Source: Chromatiales bacterium
Lineage (GTDB): Bacteria; Pseudomonadota; Gammaproteobacteria; UBA6429; Thiohalophilaceae
Assembly (NCBI GenBank): GCA_027076325.1
Contig: JALTJZ010000005.1
Coordinates: forward strand, 38,494 to 102,493
Length of the DNA stretch: 64,000 nucleotides
Direction of reading: 5' to 3'
How positions within the stretch are numbered: the first letter of the stretch is position 1; the number at the start of each line of letters is the position of its first letter. Position numbers and translations under genes: made by a program. Below, piece by piece: positions 54,301-64,000 of the stretch. The notes under the pieces were generated by a model. That model saw only the letters and a program-made list of their open reading frames with translations. It was not told the origin of the DNA and made no database searches.

Positions 54301-54829
54301 GGGATTCTGCAATCTTTTCACCGATATTAAAACGTATAACACCCACATATTTACCTGCTAAATCTGCGACAGAATTAATATCTGTTATTTCGGCACGTAC
54401 GGCAATTGAAATAGGTGATGTTTCAACTGGCTTTGAGAAATCAAAAAACTTGCTTCTTTCCTCTGAAATACCTAAATTGGGAATTAAATCTGCATCACCC
54501 TTTTGGAGAAGTACGGCTGTTTGTTTCCAGCTATCCTTCACAATATATTTTACTTTTAAGTTAGCAATATCTGCCAACTCATTCATAACATCAATCGCAA
54601 AGCCTTGCGGCCTGCCCTTTGCATCTACCAAATAATATGGTGGGAAATTTTTTACTACCACAACGGTGACATTTTCTATATCAGACGCAGGAATATCTTT
54701 CGCTCTTGCCTCGGGAACATATGCCAAGAAAAATATTGCTACTATAATAAGTATTTCACAAAGGCGGCAACGTATAAAATCAGGTAAATTCGTCATTGGT
54801 TTGTTATTGCAAATACTGAAACTGTCCAT
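51347..54829 (-). CDS. Hybrid histidine kinase with periplasmic solute-binding sensor
   Basis: About 1160 residues. A signal/anchor helix is followed by a family 3 solute-binding domain (VKNFPPYYLVDAKGRPQGF to EKWYGKP). Next come a transmembrane helix (LLIMSIVIVLIVILLVWW), two PAS domains (NVIDSTPDLIFVKD and ETLPDLVWLKD), a GAF domain, the HisKA box GGIAHDFNNIL and the HATPase (NLCINARDAL, GTGMGLSMVHGI). A C-terminal receiver with phosphoacceptor in LLVTDQTMPDMSG ends the protein. The longer frame starts with TTG inside the upstream gene; ATG at 54829 is preferred, though its ribosome site is weak. Its ligand is probably a small amine or acid. Confidence 0.85.
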   Translation of the reverse strand: MDSFSICNNKPMTNLPDFIRCRLCEILIIVAIFFLAYVPEARAKDIPASDIENVTVVVVKNFPPYYLVDAKGRPQGFAIDVMNELADIANLKVKYIVKDSWKQTAVLLQKGDADLIPNLGISEERSKFFDFSKPVETSPISIAVRAEITDINSVADLAGKYVGVIRFNIGEKIAESLGNVSTIIYEQPDHALIGLLAGHVDAVIYPKYVMQKVARDARLGQRIRMIIPPLSEIKRAIAVRKGNSVLLAKLNKAIDIFIPSDKYNAIYEKWYGKPIPFFTVNKILLIMSIVIVLIVILLVWWRYHTIITLNNELSKTIEARKHAEQELIKSNVLLENVIDSTPDLIFVKDNNLRIILCNKAYAEAVGKTPEEMLGFTDIENGWDPELVNGNPVKNIHGFESDDKQVLTGQAIHNPEAAANMGGKTRIFDTYKLPLRDANQNIIGLLGFARDVTEQKQAEVDLLKSEVFSRTVIETLPDLVWLKDKDGVYLACNPKFERLLGVKESILIGKTDYDFFESKQADFFRENDRRAMAAGEPCINEETLTYIDDGHTETVETIKTPILDADGNVNGVLGIARDISDRKNIENTLQRKNIALLALSLVNEAVIHYDKEQNLLDEVCRIITEVAGYRLAWVGFKLNDKMKTIKVAAQSGYEKDYLGNINLSWSDTDEGQGPTGTAIRTGKANFIRNIMEDPRYEMWRDSAVERGYCSSIALPLKSKGKAFGALNIYAAEPDAFDKDEVHFLQDLTDDLAYGIESLRSQNERKKLDLQLQQAQKMESIGFLTGGIAHDFNNILVSILGFTNLALDRFVTKEQGELHEYLTEVVHAGERARDLIQQMLVFSRTGVTRAIPLSVLSIVDETQKLLQAAIPSSIHLTAMVNNSLPDVVFDPVQLQQIIMNLCINARDALNEKGHIKIQTQRKQIVETSHLLCAACHNIIEAGDYIELSVEDDGAGMDNETLNKIFEPFFTTKDVGKGTGMGLSMVHGIMHQHGGHILVKSEIGTGTTIQLLLPVADISLATEVEQAERVEVTSGNTSCNIHILVVDDEESVGRFMGDLLESRGYKTTIMSNSVAALELFSNIPDKFDLLVTDQTMPDMSGSELAQQCLSIRADLPVILSTGYSENIDREKAMQMGIRGYIEKPMKAAELFSLIETLLTNRKS

Positions 54830-54848
54830 ATTAGTCACTTTATTAAAA

Positions 54849-55421
54849 CTACACTGCTTCAACTTTAATTAAGCCAAGCTGCTGCCTTAATAGCTCACTG
54901 GAAAAAGGTTTGGACAAACAGGCTTCGGCACCTGCATCAATTATCGCCTCTACATTATCAGCCGATGGATAGCCGGTCATGGCTATCACACGTATATTTC
55001 TGGTCGATGGAGAGGCTTTTAGATCTGTACAAACCTGGAAGCCATTCAGGCCGGGCATCATTAAATCCAGCAAGATCACATGCGGACAAAATTCATTAAC
55101 AATAACACCCGCCATAAATCCATTACTGGCAGTTTGGGTTACGACCTGACTCGGGTAACACGCCAGTAATTGTTCAAGATACACTCTTATTTGTTCGTCA
55201 TCATCCACAATCAACACACGCAAAGCGCCGCTGTCTCTGGAGTTCAGTGTTAAACCACGTTGCAATGCAAATAGCTCAATATCTTCCGGTAAAAAACGCC
55301 GATGCCCCCCTGGTGTTAATAATGCTTTTAACTCTCCTTTTTCAGCCCACTGGCGCACCGTTGCAGGTGATACCATCAATAATTTTGCAACCTGATTTGG
55401 GGTTAAGTATGACTTACTCAT
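54849..55421 (-). CDS. MerR/excisionase-type HTH fused to receiver domain
   Basis: A 190-residue protein. The first ~55 residues are a MerR/BldC/excisionase-like winged helix (LTPNQVAKLLMVSPATVRQW, then GGHRRFLPEDI). The rest is a complete receiver domain: acidic triad in VLIVDDDE, phosphoacceptor Asp in VILLDLMMPGLNG, the MTGYPS Thr and the SKPF Lys. The order output-then-receiver is reversed from most response regulators. It lies directly upstream of the hybrid kinase on the same strand and is its likely partner. Confidence 0.85.
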   Translation of the reverse strand: MSKSYLTPNQVAKLLMVSPATVRQWAEKGELKALLTPGGHRRFLPEDIELFALQRGLTLNSRDSGALRVLIVDDDEQIRVYLEQLLACYPSQVVTQTASNGFMAGVIVNEFCPHVILLDLMMPGLNGFQVCTDLKASPSTRNIRVIAMTGYPSADNVEAIIDAGAEACLSKPFSSELLRQQLGLIKVEAV

Positions 55422-55650
55422 TCATTTTTTCCTTTTTTAATGATTATTATTAATAATATGAAATCATCGTTATTCACGATTTTTACGTTTTGTTGTTGTT
55501 ATTTCGGCAAACAGAGAAAAATCTTTAGGGTAGCGTGTCTTTTTATAGTCATGCGAAAGGATAAAGCCATTAAATCTGCTTACTTAATTAACTTAAATCA
55601 ACTAAAATAGTCTATTTATCATAAGCTTGGCTGCTGAAGAACCTGTTATA

Positions 55651-56268
55651 ATGAGTGCTTCATTGAAAACCTACCAGTCCTTGAGCCAAAAACTCAACTT
55701 TAAGGACACCCTGCCCCATACCAAAGATTGGTCGGCGGCCGCTGATTTTCTGGAACTTATTACTGACCATTGCCTTACCACCCGGCCTCGGACTATTCTG
55801 GAATGCAGTAGCGGCCTGAGCACTTTAATTCTGGCGCGCTGTTGTCAGATAAACCAGTATGGAAATGTGCTTAGCCTGGAAAATGGAGCAGACTATGCCG
55901 CCAGTACAAAAAAAAACATCCATTTATACGGGCTAGATACCCATGCTACAGTCATCGATGCACCACTTCACAAAATACAGGCGAACGGAAACAGTTACCA
56001 ATGGTATAAAATTGATAAAAGCAGCATACCAGAAATTGATTTATTAATTATCGATGGCCCAAATGGCTACATCCAGAAAAATTCGCGCTACCCGGCGCTG
56101 CCTGTTTTACATTCCTTATTTGCAGAACACTGTACCGTTTTTCTTGATGATGCTGCCAGAGAAGATGAGCAGGAAATTATCAGGCAATGGCGACAGCAAT
56201 ATCAGCCAGCCGAATATAAGTACATAGAAACTGAACGCGGTTGCGCAATTTTTAAATTTTCGTCTTGA
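55651..56268 (+). CDS. Class I SAM-dependent methyltransferase-like protein
   Basis: ATG at 55651 gives 205 residues (a TTG start eight codons upstream is less likely). The SAM-binding motif I appears as ILECSSGLSTLILA and the acidic loop as VLSLENG. The DLLIIDGPNGYIQ segment matches motif IV of Methyltransf_24-type enzymes, and VFLDDAAREDE follows. The substrate is unknown. It is divergent from the regulator gene and convergent with the sulfotransferase-like gene, so it is not in that operon but may serve the same product. Confidence 0.7.
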   Translation: MSASLKTYQSLSQKLNFKDTLPHTKDWSAAADFLELITDHCLTTRPRTILECSSGLSTLILARCCQINQYGNVLSLENGADYAASTKKNIHLYGLDTHATVIDAPLHKIQANGNSYQWYKIDKSSIPEIDLLIIDGPNGYIQKNSRYPALPVLHSLFAEHCTVFLDDAAREDEQEIIRQWRQQYQPAEYKYIETERGCAIFKFSS

Positions 56269-56368
56269 TGATAGGAATTAGAACTAACCAGCTATTGAAA
56301 ATAGTATCAGACGAGTACAGGCCAAATTTTAATACCATGTCGTTGTATGAGGGCTTTTCAACAGCCTG

Positions 56369-56899
56369 TTAAGATGCATTATAAGCAATACTCCACTCTT
56401 GTAATGCTTTATTAAGATCGCCCTCGGCGTTAATGCTTCCCCAAAATTTTATAAAATCTTCATTCGCATTCTCAAGCCTGAAGTCCATTTTGTGTGTTTT
56501 ATTCTTAAGAAAGTGTCTAATATTGTCCGTAACGGTATCAATATAATCCAGCGCAACATCATGAATATCAAGTTGGGTATCCACATCCTGTAATATCCCC
56601 TGCTGATAAGCCCGCATAATGCCATAGTCGGCACGTTTGATAAAACTGGCGGCTGTTTTGTCTCTGTCTCTCATTAAATGAACATAAAAAGCATTATCTG
56701 CATATTTACTATCAAGCTGTCCCAAAAACCAGGACAAACGATTATCTGCTTCAATATGATTATCAGGATATGCTAAACGCATAGCTCCTGTTTCAGTCAC
56801 CCGACTTTCGTGCCCTGCCGAGTAATTTTGAATAGGCTGGCATGCCTTGATAAAAGTTGTAGAGCCACAACGCCCTGTGTTTAAAATAAAAATATTCAT
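56369..56899 (-). CDS. Sulfotransferase-like protein
   Basis: A 176-residue protein. The N-terminal NTGRCGSTTFIKA matches the 5'-phosphosulfate-binding P-loop of PAPS-dependent sulfotransferases. HLMRDRDKTAASFIKR in the middle fits the 3'-phosphate-binding motif. It is short for the family and may be a minimal version. Its ATG overlaps the glycosyltransferase stop by four bases, so the two are coupled and probably act on the same glycan. Confidence 0.7.
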   Translation of the reverse strand: MNIFILNTGRCGSTTFIKACQPIQNYSAGHESRVTETGAMRLAYPDNHIEADNRLSWFLGQLDSKYADNAFYVHLMRDRDKTAASFIKRADYGIMRAYQQGILQDVDTQLDIHDVALDYIDTVTDNIRHFLKNKTHKMDFRLENANEDFIKFWGSINAEGDLNKALQEWSIAYNAS

Positions 56900-58590
56900 T
56901 TTTCGAATAACTTACTCCACACGACCACTTCCTTCCTGTAATTCATTATCCCCTCAATTATACTTTTTAAGTGAGGGCTTTTGCTATTATCTTTCGTTAC
57001 TAACTGATAAGAAAAAGAGTTGGCCGAAAAATTAAGTTCCATATTAGCAATAAAATGTTTAATGTTATTTATAGTTGAACCCGTGTTATGAAATTTGTTC
57101 CTGTAAATCGATTTCAAATTATTAATATTATTCTGAACTTGTTGTAATTTTTCCAGGTAACTTTTACTTAAAAAAACTGACTTATTCAATACAACTTTGC
57201 TAATATCACCCCTGCTTAAATTTTTTTCCGGATAACCTGACTTTAATAATTCTTCGATTGAAAACAACATTACATCTCCAAAGTACTGGCGTTCAAATTC
57301 ACCTTGCAGGTTAATACTGTCTTCATTATGCTGGATACCTGAACGAAATTCAGATTTTCCCATATGTTCAACCGTTCGTTCATGTAGCATGGGCAAATTT
57401 GCAGATACAAACCGATTACCTAGCTGATCTTTAATCAGTCGCCCCATTGTCGGCCCGGCCATTCGAAATTTTAAGTTTGCAAAGGGGATAAAATATCTTA
57501 ATGCCGACTGAGTAAAGGCAAAATTTCCGGTATAAACTGTGCGTGCAGCAGTTATGCTTGCTGCTATATTCTCATGTTGGTAGTAATTTTTACGTGTTAA
57601 ATGCACACCATCAAAAAACTGGCTAAGTTGATGGGAAAATCTTTCTAAACACGCTTTATTACTATGAGGAAGTTCCATATCACAGGAATAGTTAAATGTC
57701 TCCGGTTTTATTTTAAAACCAAACAAATCGGCCATATCATGGTATGCAGCATCTTTTGTCTTGCCATGCGGCCGGTTGCCATGAAAGCAGCAGGCACCGT
57801 CCAGATCACAAGCAGAAACAGACGCTAAAAACGAACAAACATCATCCAGAAAATTAGCCGCCATCACTGACGGTGAAACAGGCGGGTCACCCACGACTTT
57901 GCCAGTAAAAACGTCAATATCATTATCACTGAAAATTTTATCCAGATGATAAAAATAGTTGAGTGTATATGGAACAACATGTCCATCTTCTAATACAGGA
58001 TTTACTTTAAATTCCTGATCACTGTCAATAAAATAAAATATGATATTTTTATAATTATCTTTAATCTGGTTTAATTTAAGATAAGTTATATTTCGTGTGA
58101 TAGATGCACCTTTATGGCTGAAATCATCGGAAGAAATATTACCCACAATACCATATAGCGCTTTCCGAGTAGCACAACTCAAACTAGCAAGTATTTCTTT
58201 CTGCTCGTCCAGACCAAAGTAAACCGTGCGCAAACCACGCTGACAAAATGATTCTATTATTTTCCTGTTTTTATCCCGACAGGATATTTTCTTGCTGTCT
58301 TCTGCAACCAAAACCGAAACTTTATTAAAATCCTGCTCCTTACCGCCATAATAAAAATTCTCACATAGATTATAAATGCTCTCCAGGCAGTTTTCTAAAT
58401 GCTGCGGGCGATCTGCAACAGGGATAATCAACATAATGTGATGACGCTCATCATTTCCCTGTGCAGCAATAAAATCTTCCATTTTTATTGACAGTTTTCT
58501 GTACTGCTGGATATCCTCTGATTTCACTCCATTGTTTGAAATGAGTTGTTCAATATGCTCAAGTTTTTTATGGTAATCACTCAGCTGCAT
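56896..58590 (-). CDS. Glycosyltransferase-like protein (GT-A type)
   Basis: A 564-residue protein. After a short coiled N-terminus it has a GT-A nucleotide-sugar fold: HHIMLIIPVADRPQHLENCL (first strand), then VLVAEDSKK, and the metal-binding IFYFIDSDQEF (D-x-D). The remaining part is long, with many aromatic and basic residues, and ends without membrane segments. Donor and acceptor are unknown. It sits between the TPP enzyme (13-base gap) and the sulfotransferase-like gene (4-base overlap). Confidence 0.65.
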   Translation of the reverse strand: MQLSDYHKKLEHIEQLISNNGVKSEDIQQYRKLSIKMEDFIAAQGNDERHHIMLIIPVADRPQHLENCLESIYNLCENFYYGGKEQDFNKVSVLVAEDSKKISCRDKNRKIIESFCQRGLRTVYFGLDEQKEILASLSCATRKALYGIVGNISSDDFSHKGASITRNITYLKLNQIKDNYKNIIFYFIDSDQEFKVNPVLEDGHVVPYTLNYFYHLDKIFSDNDIDVFTGKVVGDPPVSPSVMAANFLDDVCSFLASVSACDLDGACCFHGNRPHGKTKDAAYHDMADLFGFKIKPETFNYSCDMELPHSNKACLERFSHQLSQFFDGVHLTRKNYYQHENIAASITAARTVYTGNFAFTQSALRYFIPFANLKFRMAGPTMGRLIKDQLGNRFVSANLPMLHERTVEHMGKSEFRSGIQHNEDSINLQGEFERQYFGDVMLFSIEELLKSGYPEKNLSRGDISKVVLNKSVFLSKSYLEKLQQVQNNINNLKSIYRNKFHNTGSTINNIKHFIANMELNFSANSFSYQLVTKDNSKSPHLKSIIEGIMNYRKEVVVWSKLFEK

Positions 58591-58603
58591 AATAAAACAA
58601 AAA

Positions 58604-60274
58604 TTATCGCTTTGATGAATAAGTAGGAAAAGTATCTTTATCGATCATAATTTCAACTAAATTAATACCATTAATAAGATCCAGTTCCGAGAACAAACCG
58701 TTAAGGTCATCTGTGGATACAATTTTTTTATATTGAATACCAAAGGACTTTGCAAGGTAGGCATAATCTGGATTAATAAAATCACAGTTAATAAAACGTT
58801 TATCGTATTGCTGGAACTGATTTTTTCTTATTAGCCCCATAGTCGAGTTATTAAACATAATAACATTCAGAGGAATGTCATAATTAACGGCCGTCATAAT
58901 TTCCATGCAGCACATCTGAAAACCACCATCTCCCAAAATAGCAAATGATGGTTTATTAACAGAGAAACGGGCTCCAATGGCGGCAGGAATGGCATGACCT
59001 AATGAGGATATGCCTGAATTTGAATAATAACGATTGTCATTTGAAACATTAAAAAAATTCTGAGCGAAAATAACATTATCATCAAATACCATTATGCCTC
59101 GTGTAAAACCTTTTTCTAATTCAATAAAGAATGCTTCAACCAAGGGGAATTTTTCCTTAAAAGCTAAAAAATTATTATCAACAGCATTAGCATCCTTTTG
59201 TTTTGAAAATTTGGTATACGGTGCCAGTTTTTTCTTATGAATCTTTTGTGCTCCAACGTCAGACAAAACATTGATTAGCACTTCTTTAATGTCACCTTTT
59301 ATTGCAATGTCGGCAGTAAATACTTTTTCAAGCTGTTCTTCATTATTATCAACCTGAATAATTTTCTTTTTTTGTAATAATTTATCATCCCAAAGATAAC
59401 TGGTTCTTTCATTAAAACTTGCGCCAAGAAAAATAAGTAAGTCTGCATTGTCTTTAATATAATCATATGCATTGGTATATGATGTCACACCTAAACTACC
59501 TAGCGATAATGCAGAGTCTTCATTAATAACGCCTTTCCCCTTCAAGCTGGTTGTTACCGGTATATTAAGTGTATTACTTAACTCTGTAACTAAATCTTCG
59601 GCAGAGGAGCAAATACAACCATAGCCGGCAATAATAACTGGCTTATTGGCCTCTTTTATAAGCTCAACAATGGCCGCAGCCGATTGTGTATGTGCAATTT
59701 TAGAGTAGTAGTGTTTACTTGTTTTTAATTGTTCAAGAGTTGATTCGTCAACCAGTTCTTTTTGTATATTGTAAGGAAAACTAAGTAAGACCGGCCCCGA
59801 ACTGGATGAGAGTAAAATTCTTGAAGCCTGGTTCAGTACATTAACCAGGTAATCGGTTCTTTCTACCACTTTGTTATAACGGGTAATACCTTTAAACAAA
59901 GCATACTGATCTATCGCCCCACCTTCACCCGAGCTCTCCTGAAGACCACCTTTGCCAAAGATATGGGTTGATGTTTCACCAGTAATGACCAGTATTGGTA
60001 ACTTATCAGCATATGCATTGGCAATGCCTGTCACCAGGTTCGTCGCTCCTGGCCCTGCAGTTGTGATACAAGCTGATATTTTACCCGATGCTCGCGCACA
60101 ACCACCGGCCATAAAAGCAGCGCCTTGTTCATGCTTAGCCAGTACACTTTTAACTTTTGAGTCATACAAGCTGTCGTAGACGGGTAATATATGCGCACCT
60201 GGCATCCCAAAGATCGTTTCAATTCCGAGACGTTCGATATACCTTACGATTAATTCACTGACTGTTATTTTCAT
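58604..60274 (-). CDS. Thiamine pyrophosphate-dependent decarboxylase/synthase
   Basis: A 556-residue enzyme of the acetolactate synthase/benzoylformate decarboxylase family. The N-terminal PYR domain has the cofactor-activating Glu49 in AKHEQGAAFMA. A central FAD/NAD-like domain follows. The C-terminal PP domain has the GDGGFQM...NN metal and TPP motif. It is not a housekeeping IlvB: no small subunit is nearby, and it heads an operon with glycosyltransferase and sulfotransferase genes, which suggests a special keto-acid product. ATG at 60274 is preferred to the TTG four codons upstream. Confidence 0.8.
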   Translation of the reverse strand: MKITVSELIVRYIERLGIETIFGMPGAHILPVYDSLYDSKVKSVLAKHEQGAAFMAGGCARASGKISACITTAGPGATNLVTGIANAYADKLPILVITGETSTHIFGKGGLQESSGEGGAIDQYALFKGITRYNKVVERTDYLVNVLNQASRILLSSSSGPVLLSFPYNIQKELVDESTLEQLKTSKHYYSKIAHTQSAAAIVELIKEANKPVIIAGYGCICSSAEDLVTELSNTLNIPVTTSLKGKGVINEDSALSLGSLGVTSYTNAYDYIKDNADLLIFLGASFNERTSYLWDDKLLQKKKIIQVDNNEEQLEKVFTADIAIKGDIKEVLINVLSDVGAQKIHKKKLAPYTKFSKQKDANAVDNNFLAFKEKFPLVEAFFIELEKGFTRGIMVFDDNVIFAQNFFNVSNDNRYYSNSGISSLGHAIPAAIGARFSVNKPSFAILGDGGFQMCCMEIMTAVNYDIPLNVIMFNNSTMGLIRKNQFQQYDKRFINCDFINPDYAYLAKSFGIQYKKIVSTDDLNGLFSELDLINGINLVEIMIDKDTFPTYSSKR

Positions 60275-60386
60275 ATAATTAATCAATATCTCAGCTATAA
60301 CATGCTTGCTTTATTGTACTGGCTACCCGCCTCCGCGAGTATAATGGCATAACAAAGACTGGCCTAAAATACTATTCATTTATTAC

Positions 60387-60410
60387 AAAAAAAGCCTGTG
60401 ATTAGCAGGC
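60387..60410 (-). terminator. Intrinsic terminator of the purA operon
   Basis: GCCTG/CAGGC with a 7-base loop, extended by A-T pairs, is followed on the minus strand by seven T. It lies 27 bases past the purA stop. The plus strand also ends in TTTTCTT, so it can act in both directions. Confidence 0.85.
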
Positions 60411-60436
60411 TTTTCTTATTGTATTCTCCCATTACC

Positions 60437-62967
<2,531 letters not shown>

Positions 62968-62987
62968 TTTATTTTAAAATTATTACG

Positions 62988-63176
62988 TTAATTTTTAAAG
63001 ATATACAACAGGAACGTACCTAATACCATACTGAGCAATCCCCATATTCGCACATGCTTATCATCCATTTTCAAAAACATGGACAACGCTTTTTTATAAC
63101 CACCGGGGTTAACAGCAGGCAATAGCCCTTCTATAACCAGCACAAGCGATATTGCTACAAGAAGCTCTTGCCACAT
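62988..63176 (-). CDS. DUF2065 small membrane protein
   Basis: A 62-residue protein with two membrane helices (LLVAISLVLVIEGLLPAV and IWGLLSMVLGTFLLYIF) and a short basic loop containing NPGGYKKAL. This is the DUF2065/YjeT family, found between hflC and hisZ or purA. Function is unknown; a link to the HflKC complex is inferred only from position. Confidence 0.88.
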   Translation of the reverse strand: MWQELLVAISLVLVIEGLLPAVNPGGYKKALSMFLKMDDKHVRIWGLLSMVLGTFLLYIFKN

Positions 63177-63226
63177 AGTAAACCCCGATAAAATCAGTTT
63201 TTTATATGGGGACTTGCGTGGTAGCC

Positions 63227-63270
63227 GGGGGAGATTAGTCAGGGCAAATAACCTGCCTTAATACTCCCCC
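63227..63270. other. Long hairpin between hflC and DUF2065 gene
   Basis: GGGGGAG and CTCCCCC form a 7-bp stem enclosing a smaller GGCA/TGCC hairpin. There is no T run, so it may be a processing or attenuation structure rather than a terminator. Confidence 0.45.
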
Positions 63271-63300
63271 CATTCAGCTAACAACCCCCGCAAAGATTGT

Positions 63301-64000
63301 TTATTTTGCTTTTTTAAAATATTTAAAGAACTCGGAGTCCGGCTGCATAACTAGCAAATCATTATCATTAGAGAATGACGTACGGTATGCATTTAAGCTG
63401 CGATAAAAGGCATAAAACTCTTTGTCTTTGGTATACGCCTGTGCATAAATAGATGCAGCCTTTGCATCACCATCACCTCGCGTTTTTTGTGCCGTTCGAT
63501 ACGACTCTGCCAGTAAAACAGTGCGTTGACGATCAGCATCAGCCCTGATGCGTTCTGCGGCTTCTGCACCTTTTGAGCGGAACTCTTTAGCTACCCGAGT
63601 TCGTTCAGCAACCATACGACGATAGATAGACGCGCTAATCGATTGTTCATAGTCCATACGTTTTACGCGCACATCGACTATTTCAATACCAAAGTTCTTA
63701 ACACTAACATTACCAATCTCTTTGGTTTTTTCCATTAAAGCACGGCGTTCACCGGAAATAACTTCTTTAACCGTACGGCTACTCATTTCTGAACGCAAGC
63801 CATCATTTACAATCGTATAGATTCGGGTTCGTGCTGTATTCACACTCCCGTTCATTGATTTGTAAAAGGACTCAACATCATTAATACGCCATTTAACAAA
63901 GAAATCAACCAGCACGTTTTTCTTTTCTTTGGTTAAATATCTTGCTGGTCGCGCATCCAGGGTTAAAATACGGCGATCGTATTTACGTATATTATTCACA
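63301..64000 (-). CDS. hflC: HflC (5' end beyond the window)
   Basis: The visible 233 residues cover the SPFH/band-7 region (KYDRRILTLDARPARYLTKE) and the coiled-coil tail (RTRVAKEFRSKGAEAAERIR, QKTRGDGDAKAASIYAQAY). A full HflC has about 330 residues with an N-terminal membrane helix, so roughly 100 are missing. The GTG at the edge is an internal Val codon, not a start. With HflK it surrounds the FtsH protease in the inner membrane. The C-terminus ends PDSEFFKYFKKAK. Confidence 0.93.
   Translation of the reverse strand, partial: VNNIRKYDRRILTLDARPARYLTKEKKNVLVDFFVKWRINDVESFYKSMNGSVNTARTRIYTIVNDGLRSEMSSRTVKEVISGERRALMEKTKEIGNVSVKNFGIEIVDVRVKRMDYEQSISASIYRRMVAERTRVAKEFRSKGAEAAERIRADADRQRTVLLAESYRTAQKTRGDGDAKAASIYAQAYTKDKEFYAFYRSLNAYRTSFSNDNDLLVMQPDSEFFKYFKKAK

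Noticed and set aside
54830-54862. TTG start for the hybrid kinase
   Set aside because: It overlaps the upstream regulator gene and adds non-typical residues before the signal helix.
55520-55545. Possible fifth ECF motif (CGTGTCT at 55534)
   Set aside because: The upstream block is AGAAAAATC instead of AGTCTTTTT at the required distance.

Overview
The window comes from an AT-rich gammaproteobacterial chromosome. The housekeeping blocks have typical gammaproteobacterial order: ffh/rpsP-rimM-trmD-rplS with divergent ypjD-yfjD, rpsF-rpsR-DUF2232-rplI-dnaB-alr-radA, rlmB-rnr, and hflC-DUF2065-hisZ-purA. I cannot fix the genus from sequence alone. The many regulatory and surface genes and the PEP-CTERM-like remnant suggest a free-living environmental bacterium.

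Layout. 1-1.2 kb: accessory end with a truncated ankyrin-repeat gene, a broken gene upstream of it, and a GGA-rich RNA candidate with a strong terminator. 1.2-8.6 kb: AddA-like helicase-nuclease, YbbN-type thioredoxin, DsbC, XerD, Ogt and a FliL-like protein. 8.6-31.4 kb: mostly core genes (SRP/ribosome/tRNA modification, replication, repair, cell wall), with FHA, PilZ and LRR proteins and three copies of an imperfect palindromic repeat between them. 31.5-32.3 kb: tRNA-Leu(CAG) and a DUF2058 gene.

32.3-41.9 kb is the most unusual region. An ECF sigma factor gene (36720-37289) is surrounded by four sites with the same architecture, AGTCTTTTT-N10-CGTGTCT. They lie in front of a three-gene secreted-protein operon (Cys-rich protein, lipoprotein, PQQ-type propeller), a decayed lipoprotein gene, a glycine-rich lipoprotein gene, and a second lipoprotein gene that leads into a subtilisin-family protease and a small lipoprotein resembling a free-standing protease propeptide. 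I read this as a local sigma regulon for a cell-surface proteolytic system. A short transposon with perfect terminal repeats and target duplication, several REP-type repeats and decayed genes show that the region is being rearranged.

41.9-55.4 kb is a signalling island. It has a MalT-like STAND ATPase fused to a BTAD/SARP-type output, then a four-gene operon (receiver-like protein, CvnD-type GTPase with an altered G4 motif, two roadblock/LC7 proteins). A PilZ-like protein and a kinase-like/metallophosphatase fusion converge on it, and a MerR-like-HTH/receiver protein and a large hybrid histidine kinase follow. This GTPase/roadblock/kinase-phosphatase module is the second candidate for an undescribed system. 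55.6-60.3 kb holds a methyltransferase and an operon of TPP enzyme, glycosyltransferase and sulfotransferase, probably for a surface or small-molecule product. 60.4-64 kb returns to core genes and ends inside hflC.
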